64,000 bases of DNA from Solirubrobacterales bacterium (lineage in GTDB: Bacteria > Actinomycetota > Thermoleophilia > Solirubrobacterales > 70-9): assembly GCA_016712175.1 (NCBI GenBank), contig JADJRQ010000005.1, forward strand, positions 1-64,000, written 5' to 3'. The translations under genes were made by a program, and so were the position numbers. Numbering within the stretch: position 1 is the first letter of the stretch; every line of letters begins with the position of its first letter. Positions 46,925-53,272 of this stretch are shown here, in pieces. Below the pieces are notes generated by a model. It ran no database searches and was not told where the DNA came from. It saw nothing but the letters and a program-made list of their open reading frames with translations.

Positions 46925-48928
46925 ATGTTCGTACACAAGGCCGCCGTAGTCGGCGGCGGCACCATGGGTGGTCAGATCGCACAGGCAATCGCCGCGTCTG
47001 ACACCCCCGTCGTCATCAAGGACGTCGATCAGAAATTCGTAGATCACGCCATCGAAGAGGTCAAGAACGTCACTTCGGGCCAGCTCGGTGGGCTGGTCAA
47101 GAAGGAGAAGCTGACCCAGGAGCAGGCCGATGCCCGCCTCGCCGAAGTCATGGGCCTGGTCACCGGCACCACTTCTTACGACGAGTTCGGCGATGTCGAC
47201 TTCGTGATCGAAGCGGTCCCGGAGAAGATGGCCATCAAGCAGGCCGTCTTCGCCGAGCTCGACGCGGTCACCCCCGGACACGCGATCCTCTCCTCCAACA
47301 CCTCCGGTCTTTCGATTTCGGAGATGGCAGAAGCGACTATCCGCCCGGACAAGGTCGTCGGCTTCCACTTCTTCTATCCGGCGTCGGTCATGCCGCTGGT
47401 CGAAGTCGTCATCGGTGATGAGACCACTACGGAGACGGTCCAGTCCGCCTCGAACTTCGCGCAGGCAATCGGCAAGCAGCCGATCACCTGTGGTGAGGTC
47501 CCCGGCTTCGTCGTCAACCGAATCCTGAACTCCGCGGTCAGCGAAATCTGGCGCGCCCAGGAAGAGCAGAGCCTCTCGATCGCGAAGATCGACGAAGGCG
47601 TCGGCGCGGCGAACGTCGCCCCGATGGGTCCGTTCATCCTGGCCGACATGCTCGGGCTCGACACCGTGTTCCACGTCGCCGAGAACCTGAACGATGCCTA
47701 TGGCGACTCCTTCTACGTCCACCAGGGCATGAAGAAGCTCGTCTCCGAAGGCAAGCTCGGCGCCAAGACCGGCGGCGAAGGTCTCTACAAGGACGGCCAG
47801 CCGAACATTGGTGGTGATGGTGAGGCTGACGCCGAGGATTTGGCCGACCTCTTCACCGCGAAGGCGCTGATCGAGGCCTGCCTGCTGCTCGAGGAAGGTG
47901 TCGCATCGGTGCGCGACATCGACGTCGGCATGATGGCCGGAGCCGGACTGGACCCGCGCCGCGGACTGTTCCCGCCCTTCTGGAAGGCCGACATCGAAGG
48001 TGTTGACAAAGCGCTCGAGAAGATCGAGGCCCTGCACGAGAAGCACGGCGACCGTTTCGCCCCGCCGGTCACGCTCAAGCGGCTGGTTGCGCAGAAGCGC
48101 TTCGGCATCGCGGCCGGTCAAGGTATCTACCCCTGGGCCCGTCCGGACGAGGCTGAGCAGACGGAGCAGGTCAAGCTCCAGACCCGCGGCCCTGTCGCGA
48201 TCGCCTGGCTGAGCAATCCGCCGATGAACGCGATCGCTCCGCAGGTGATCGAGGATCTCGGCACCGTCTGGGAGAAGGTCAAGGCGAATCCGGAAATCGG
48301 CGCCATGATCATCGCCTCCTCGATGCCGATCGTCTACTCCGCCGGAGCCGACATCAAGAAGTTCACCCAGATGGACACCGAGGGTGGAGCCGCCCTGATC
48401 AACAATGGTCACGAGCTGCTCAGGGACTTCGGCAAGGACCGGGTCGTCACGATCGCCGCTGTCAACTCCCTCGCCTTCGGTGGCGGTTGTGAGCTCGCGA
48501 TGGCCTGTGACTTCCGGATCGCGGCCGAGTCGGCTGTCTTCGGTCAGCCCGAGATCAAGCTCGGAATCATCCCCGGGTTCGGCGGAACGCAGCGTCTGCC
48601 GCGTCTGGTCGGAGGCAACCAGGCCCTTGAGATGAACCTGGTCGGAGATCCGATCTCGTCCCTCGAAGCCCTCGAATACGGCCTCGTCACCCGGGTTGTC
48701 CCGGATCAGGAGCTGTTCGACACCGCCATGAACTGGGGAGTCCGGCTGGCCGGCCAGGCCCCGATCGCGGTCGAGCAGATCAAGAAGGTCTCGTTCGCCG
48801 GTGGAGATGCCGATGCGGGAATCGACGCCGAGAAGCAGGGCTTCGCGACGGCATTCCTCTCCGAGGACGCCAAGGAAGGCATCGGAGCCTTCCTCGGCAA
48901 GAGGACACCGAAGTGGTGCGGCAAGTAG
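46925..48928 (+). CDS. 3-hydroxyacyl-CoA dehydrogenase / enoyl-CoA hydratase fusion
   Basis: 667 residues from ATG 46925. The N-terminal NAD-binding domain (AAVVGGGTMGGQIAQAIA) and HCDH C-terminal domains (GFVVNRIL, VASVRDIDVGMMAGAGLDP) occupy about residues 1-410. The crotonase domain follows (about 425-667) with FGGGCELAMACDFRIA and FGQPEIKLGIIPGFGGTQRLPRL, keeping the catalytic Glu. This order is the reverse of bacterial FadB, where the hydratase comes first; similar order is known for archaeal crotonyl-CoA hydratase/hydroxybutyryl-CoA dehydrogenases. It catalyses two successive steps of beta-oxidation. A terminator and repeat element follow. Confidence 0.93.
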   Translation: MFVHKAAVVGGGTMGGQIAQAIAASDTPVVIKDVDQKFVDHAIEEVKNVTSGQLGGLVKKEKLTQEQADARLAEVMGLVTGTTSYDEFGDVDFVIEAVPEKMAIKQAVFAELDAVTPGHAILSSNTSGLSISEMAEATIRPDKVVGFHFFYPASVMPLVEVVIGDETTTETVQSASNFAQAIGKQPITCGEVPGFVVNRILNSAVSEIWRAQEEQSLSIAKIDEGVGAANVAPMGPFILADMLGLDTVFHVAENLNDAYGDSFYVHQGMKKLVSEGKLGAKTGGEGLYKDGQPNIGGDGEADAEDLADLFTAKALIEACLLLEEGVASVRDIDVGMMAGAGLDPRRGLFPPFWKADIEGVDKALEKIEALHEKHGDRFAPPVTLKRLVAQKRFGIAAGQGIYPWARPDEAEQTEQVKLQTRGPVAIAWLSNPPMNAIAPQVIEDLGTVWEKVKANPEIGAMIIASSMPIVYSAGADIKKFTQMDTEGGAALINNGHELLRDFGKDRVVTIAAVNSLAFGGGCELAMACDFRIAAESAVFGQPEIKLGIIPGFGGTQRLPRLVGGNQALEMNLVGDPISSLEALEYGLVTRVVPDQELFDTAMNWGVRLAGQAPIAVEQIKKVSFAGGDADAGIDAEKQGFATAFLSEDAKEGIGAFLGKRTPKWCGK

Positions 48929-48967
48929 CCGCTGACTCGGTCGCTGACTCAGCGAACACTGTTACTC

Positions 48968-48999
48968 GAAAGGGCGGCCTACAGGCCGCCCTTTCTCGT
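48968..48999 (+). terminator. rho-independent terminator after beta-oxidation fusion gene
   Basis: GAAAGGGCGGCCT and AGGCCGCCCTTTC pair over about 13 bases with a tiny loop. It closely resembles the terminator at 24761. Confidence 0.88.
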
Positions 49000-49230
49000 C
49001 GAGATCTGAGGGGGCGAGCGGCCCGGAACGACCCGACGCGCTCGACTTCGTCGACGCTCGCACGGCTTGCTCATTGACAGAAGTCAAATCGCGTCACCGG
49101 CTCGCTCACTCCTCACCAGCCACGCCCAGGACGTCCCCGTGCACCACCCGCTGGCGTAGGACAAAGGCCGAGTCTCGCCGGCCCCCGAGATCCCCGAAAC
49201 CGTGGATAGTCCACGGTTTCGGGGATCTCG
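49000..49230. repeat. dispersed intergenic repeat, copy 2, with perfect 45-nt palindrome
   Basis: This is the first half of a 512-base gap without genes. The block 49010-49152 matches copy 1 at 24810-24955 almost base for base, including the small palindrome TTGACAGAAGTCAA. At 49186-49230 is a perfect palindrome of 21 + 3 + 21 bases with loop TAG. The corresponding palindrome in copy 1 has CTGAA paired with TTCAG where this one has CCGAA paired with TTCGG, a compensated change. Confidence 0.82.
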
Positions 49231-49271
49231 GCGCCACCATCCCTCACAGCTTTAAGCGCTCGGCCCTTCCA

Positions 49272-49413
49272 GGGCTCCCGCAAGTGGTGCACGGGGACTG
49301 CCTGAGAGCGGCTGGCAAGGAGTAAAGCCCGGGAATATCCGCGATCGTACCCACGTACTTGAGCTGATATTCCCGGGCGTCGACGAAGCCAGGCGCCGCT
49401 CAGGCAGTTCCCC
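49272..49413 (+). repeat. dispersed repeat, copy 3 (inverted, diverged) with nested inverted repeats
   Basis: Second half of the same gap, orientated opposite to copies 1 and 2. It shares two boxes with them: GTGGTGCACGGGGAC at 49284-49298, with similar sequence for about 28 bases after it, and GTCGACGAAGCCAGGCGC around 49379-49396, which matches the reverse complement of copy 1 exactly. The middle is different and carries GCCCGGGAATATC (49327-49339) pairing with GATATTCCCGGGC (49366-49378). Outer imperfect arms at 49293-49316 and 49388-49413 enclose it, giving one 121-base nested fold. Confidence 0.7.
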
Positions 49414-49440
49414 GGGCGCCGCTTCACATAGATTCTTCCC

Positions 49441-49893
49441 ATGGACGAGTTTTCTCTTCGTATTGCAGACAAGACCTGGCCGACTCTCTCCAGGCTTATG
49501 GGTGGCCATGCCCGGATCTATCGACTTTCCCGCGGGAAGATCGGGCATCACATTCCCGGGCTTCCTCCGATGTGCCTGATCGACCACGTGGGGGCCAGGA
49601 GTGGTACGAAGCGGACCAGTCCGCTGCTCTACATCGAGGATGGCGATGACATCGTGATCGTTGCGTCAAAGGGCGGCTACGAAAAGAGCCCCGCCTGGTT
49701 CTACAACCTCAAGGCAAACCCTGACACGAGGGTCCAGATCGGCAACGAAATACGTCCGGTCCGTGCTCATGTGGCCAGTGAGGCCGAGCGGCAGAAGCTC
49801 TGGCCGAAAGCGGTCGAGGTTTACCCGTCATACCAGCAGTATCAGGACCGGACCAAGCGAAAAATCCCGCTGGTAGTCCTAGAAAAAAGATAG
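49441..49893 (+). CDS. DDN-family deazaflavin (F420)-dependent oxidoreductase
   Basis: 150 residues. The split-barrel fold of the mycobacterial Ddn/DUF385 group is indicated by CLIDHVGARSGTKRTSPLLYIEDGDDIVIVASKGG and PAWFYNLKANPDTRVQIG, followed by RAHVASEAERQKLWPKAVEVYPSYQQYQDRT. These enzymes use reduced F420 to reduce quinones or nitro compounds. Presence of the gene implies that the host makes F420, as Thermoleophilia and other actinobacteria do. ATG 49441 gives the usual length. Confidence 0.9.
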   Translation: MDEFSLRIADKTWPTLSRLMGGHARIYRLSRGKIGHHIPGLPPMCLIDHVGARSGTKRTSPLLYIEDGDDIVIVASKGGYEKSPAWFYNLKANPDTRVQIGNEIRPVRAHVASEAERQKLWPKAVEVYPSYQQYQDRTKRKIPLVVLEKR

Positions 49894-49902
49894 TCCGCTT
49901 GC

Positions 49903-51639
49903 CTACTTGCCGGCGAAGACGCTTAGTTTGTAGCGGTAGTTCTGGGTGACCTTGCGGGCGCTTGGTGTGACGGCGACGTAGACGACCTGGGCCCTGCGCT
50001 TCAGGTTCCTTACCCGAACGCCTTCAGTCTTGGAACGGCGGCGGTCCGACTTCACGATCATGCTTCGGCGGGACCTGTAGATCGACTTGGCCCTGGGCTT
50101 GAAGACCCGAAGCTTGATGTCGCCCTGGTACTGGGCCGCGGTGATCAGCACCTTCTTGCGCCGGGCGATCTTGACCCGGTAGACATCGGCCGGATCCTCA
50201 TCCTGCATGAGCGTCGCGGTGACGGACCTGCGTTTTCCTGATCTTGGCTTGAAGAGGTACCGGGCCTTCCTGAACAGCGAACCGTCGATCCACTTGATGT
50301 TTTCATTGGGCTCGAACGGGTCCGCCACGGGGGCGGCCACAGTCTGGGCGGCGTCGATGTTCAGCAACCCGTCGCCGAATTGATCGTCACGACCGGGCGC
50401 TCCGAGGTCGGTCGCTGAGTGGGCAAGCGCACGACCGGCCTGCCCGGCGTCGAGGTCGGGCCGGGACTGGAGGAGCCAGGTTGCGGCTGCGGAAACCATC
50501 GGAGTGGAGAAGCTGGTGCCACTCTGGTTTGACCACCCTCGTGTAGCTCCGCCGGCCGGGTTGATGCTCAGACTGGGGGCGAACACGTTGACCCCCGGGG
50601 CGGTGATGTCGACCTTGGAATTGCTCGTGGCGAAAGGCGCGGTAAGTCCACCGTCGTCAACCGCCGAGACGGTCAAAACGTGCGGGTCGTTCGCGGGCCG
50701 GATAGCGGAGTTGCCTTCGAGCCCGGGGTTGCCGGCCGAAGCGACCGGAAGCACACCCTTCCTGACCGCGAACTCGGTCGCCACGAAGTGGGAGAAACAG
50801 CTGTTGGAGGGCAAGGCGTAACTCATGTTGAGCACAGCGCTCTTGGCCTTGACTGCCTTGACGACGGCATCGGTGGCGGTGGAGCAAGTCGTACCCGACG
50901 GGACCAACCGCATCGTCATGCCCGGCCAGACCCCGCGGATGCCGAGGCCCTCGCCCGGTGAGCCGGCGATTGCGGCGACGGCGGTGCCGTGGGAGTCCTT
51001 CGCGGGACTTAGCGAAAGGGGGTCGGCCAGCCGGGCCGTCGTCAGGTCGGGGTGCTGCGGATCGAGCGATTCCTCGATCAGCGCCAGTTCGGGACTGGAC
51101 CCGGTGACCTCGGGCGGGGTCGTGTCGGTCGGGTTGACGATGCCGTTCAGCCACCACTGCAGGTCCGAGTAGAGGTCGGTCGGGTAGCTCGTGGGGGTGA
51201 TCTTGACGTCGGGCTCGGCGAATACGAGCTTTCCGGAGCGGTCAAGGTCGCCGGCGAAATCAATGGCGTCATCGCGTTCGATCGTGAAGATTCCTGTCGC
51301 CCTGTCGATCGGGCTTGCTCCGGCCGTGTCTGCGATACGGTCGGTAGCCGCTCCGGGCCGTCCGCCGACAATCCAGGTCGTGGCACCGGATCTCGATTCT
51401 TTCGACCCACTCACCGAGATGGTCGCTCCGCCACTCGCTGGCGGCAGTTCCATCGGCGACTGGGGCGCCGAGGCTATCGCCACGGTAGCCAGGCCGAGCA
51501 TGGCGATCGCGACGGTCGCGAGCAGGAGCAACCGCAGGGCGCATTGATGGCTGATGCCGGTTGCCCCCTGTGGCGTCGGATGAGACTCGGTTGTTTGATT
51601 CCTGTGCTTCTGCATTCCCTTATGTAACCCATCAAACAC
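49903..51639 (-). CDS. S8 (subtilisin-like) peptidase with Glu in place of catalytic Asp
   Basis: Exported protein of 578 residues (shorter start at ATG 51615 possible) with an N-terminal signal (LRLLLLATVAIAMLGLATVAIA). The propeptide-like region runs to about residue 175. In the S8 domain the His motif DSHGTAVAAIAG, oxyanion Asn SAGNPG and Ser motif GTSFSTPMVSAAA are intact. The first motif, normally (V/I)DTG, reads LALIEESLDPQHPDL, so the catalytic Asp is Glu. Activity is therefore uncertain. The last 150 residues form a basic beta domain (YRVKIARRKKVLITAAQYQGDIKLRVF). Confidence 0.85.
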   Translation of the reverse strand: MFDGLHKGMQKHRNQTTESHPTPQGATGISHQCALRLLLLATVAIAMLGLATVAIASAPQSPMELPPASGGATISVSGSKESRSGATTWIVGGRPGAATDRIADTAGASPIDRATGIFTIERDDAIDFAGDLDRSGKLVFAEPDVKITPTSYPTDLYSDLQWWLNGIVNPTDTTPPEVTGSSPELALIEESLDPQHPDLTTARLADPLSLSPAKDSHGTAVAAIAGSPGEGLGIRGVWPGMTMRLVPSGTTCSTATDAVVKAVKAKSAVLNMSYALPSNSCFSHFVATEFAVRKGVLPVASAGNPGLEGNSAIRPANDPHVLTVSAVDDGGLTAPFATSNSKVDITAPGVNVFAPSLSINPAGGATRGWSNQSGTSFSTPMVSAAATWLLQSRPDLDAGQAGRALAHSATDLGAPGRDDQFGDGLLNIDAAQTVAAPVADPFEPNENIKWIDGSLFRKARYLFKPRSGKRRSVTATLMQDEDPADVYRVKIARRKKVLITAAQYQGDIKLRVFKPRAKSIYRSRRSMIVKSDRRRSKTEGVRVRNLKRRAQVVYVAVTPSARKVTQNYRYKLSVFAGK

Positions 51640-51733
51640 CTGGTGGTATCGGCGCCCCTCAAATTATTGGATATGCCCCGAGGACACCCTCCGGGCGCCG
51701 CGACGCCACCGAATCACCATTTAGGCTGCTCAC

Positions 51734-52393
51734 ATGCCCTATCCCAAAGCGGTGCTCTTCGACAATGACGGCCTTCTTCTGGACACGGAATCGGTCTGGA
51801 CACGGGCCGAGCAGCAGTTGTTCGGGCGCCGTGGACTTGAATTCACGATCGACCACAAACGCAGCCTGGTTGGCAGCTCACAGGAGGCCGCGGGGCTCAA
51901 ACTGGGCCGTTTCCTCGCTGAAGTGGGCGATGAAGAGGCGATCATGGAGGAGCTGAACGTGCTCGTCCTGGCTGAGCTCGAACGAGGTGTGGACGAAATG
52001 CCCGGCGCTGGCGACTTGGTTCGGGTGTTGCGCCAGGCCTGAATACCGGTCGGCCTGGTGTCGAATTCGCGGCGAGAGTTCATGGAACGTTCGCACGAAG
52101 TCGCTCAGTCCGGCCTCGAGTTCGACGCCTCGGTAAGCGGTCACGAGGTCCCTGAGGCGAAACCGGCCCCGGATGCGTACCTGGAAGGCTGCCGGCAACT
52201 CGGGGTCGACCCCGGGAAGCGGGTGATCGCTCTCGAAGATTCGCCCTCAGGAGCCACGGCCGCCGCCGCAGCCGGCTTGTTCGTAGTCGGCGTTCCTTCC
52301 GTCCCCGGAATCGAGCTTGAAGCCGCCGATATGACTGCACCTTCGCTACAACATGAGTCGGTGCTGGTGGCCCTGGGGCTCCAGCCCGCCTAG
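51734..52393 (+). pseudogene. HAD-superfamily phosphatase (beta-phosphoglucomutase-like) with in-frame TGA at 52040
   Basis: 220 codons that form one normal HAD protein except for a stop at 52040-52042. Motif I FDNDGLLLDTE holds the nucleophile Asp. After the stop, IPVGLVSNSRREF (motif II), KPAPDAY (motif III Lys) and ALEDSPSGATAAAAAG (motif IV) continue in the same frame. Relatives have Gly at the stop position (for example QAGIPVGLVSNS), so GGA to TGA is the likely single change. It may be a base error or a true nonsense mutation. If real, only a 102-residue fragment is made. Confidence 0.82.
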
Positions 52394-52397
52394 ATTC

Positions 52398-53165
52398 CTA
52401 CTGTTCGAGGACCCGTCGCCGCCGGATCACCCGTTCGGCCAGCCGCAGCGGTGGTTCCACTTCCTGATCAAGTCCAGCCCAGGCCCGGCCGTCGCCCAGG
52501 GCCTTGTCGGTCATCACTGTGAGGCCAGGCAGCATCCGCTCCAGTTCGTCGAGGTCAGCCTCGTGATCGGGCACGTCGAGGGCGGCGTCCATCTCGACCA
52601 GGGTCGCCCGCGCGGCGGTCTCGATGGCGAGGGCGGCGGCGTAGACCCGACCGGCGTCGAGATCTGCCCTGACGCGGGGGATCAGGAACTCGCAGGCGTT
52701 CGCTTCGTCTTTGCCGCTGAGGATCGCCGCGATCCGGGCGACCGGCCTGGTGCGGCCCTGGCGTTCCCGGCGCGGGCTTGCCGTGCCGCCTCGCGCGTCG
52801 ATGTCAAAAGCGTCGAGGAACCGCCCATCTGCCAGCCGGTCACCGTCGCCGTAGCCGATCCTCGCGCTGACGATCTGTTCCAGAGCAGGTGATTCAGCGA
52901 ACGGACGGCCGCTGGCGGCGGCTTCGGCGGCAAGAACGCGGTCGATCGAGTCCAGGGCTTCGTCGAGCAGTGCCTGGGTGAATTCGTCTTCGTCCAGCCG
53001 GGCAACCCAGGCTGCGGCACCCGACTCGTCACCGAGCGGTTCGTGGGCCCGGATCAGCGTGGCGGTGGTGACGCTGACATGAGTGGCTCCATCGGCCCGG
53101 CTCGACTTCTTCGGGCGCCGGCGCTTGCGCCGCGCCGGCGGCAAGGCACCTTCTGTCTCGAGCAC
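52398..53165 (-). CDS. hypothetical protein, start unresolved
   Basis: 255 residues from GTG 53165. Reading further upstream in the same frame gives a plausible N-terminus (FGFVQIELPGTLPLDDGRYLDRQGELDRVLVLETEGA) but without an ATG, GTG or TTG. The true start may use a rare codon or be masked by a base error between 53166 and 53270. The body is acidic and helical (LDEALDSIDRVLAAEAAASGRPFA, GRVYAAALAIETAARATLVEMDAAL). Similar proteins of unknown function occur in Solirubrobacterales as far as I recall; I know no activity. It ends tail to tail with the HAD gene. Confidence 0.6.
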   Translation of the reverse strand: MLETEGALPPARRKRRRPKKSSRADGATHVSVTTATLIRAHEPLGDESGAAAWVARLDEDEFTQALLDEALDSIDRVLAAEAAASGRPFAESPALEQIVSARIGYGDGDRLADGRFLDAFDIDARGGTASPRRERQGRTRPVARIAAILSGKDEANACEFLIPRVRADLDAGRVYAAALAIETAARATLVEMDAALDVPDHEADLDELERMLPGLTVMTDKALGDGRAWAGLDQEVEPPLRLAERVIRRRRVLEQ

Positions 53166-53272
53166 GAGTACCCGGTCCAGCTCCCCCTGCCGATCGAGGT
53201 AACGACCGTCATCAAGCGGCAGCGTTCCCGGCAGTTCAATCTGGACGAACCCGAATAGCGGGCTGATCGCGG

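Noticed and set aside
46649..48412. Upstream extension of the DEAD-box helicase frame
   Set aside because: The extension is antisense to the beta-oxidation fusion gene and the helicase has a clear ATG at 46648 followed by the Q motif.
52040..52042. TGA recoded as glycine or selenocysteine
   Set aside because: TGA serves as a normal stop in many genes here, and no selenocysteine machinery or structured element is seen; a single substitution is simpler.
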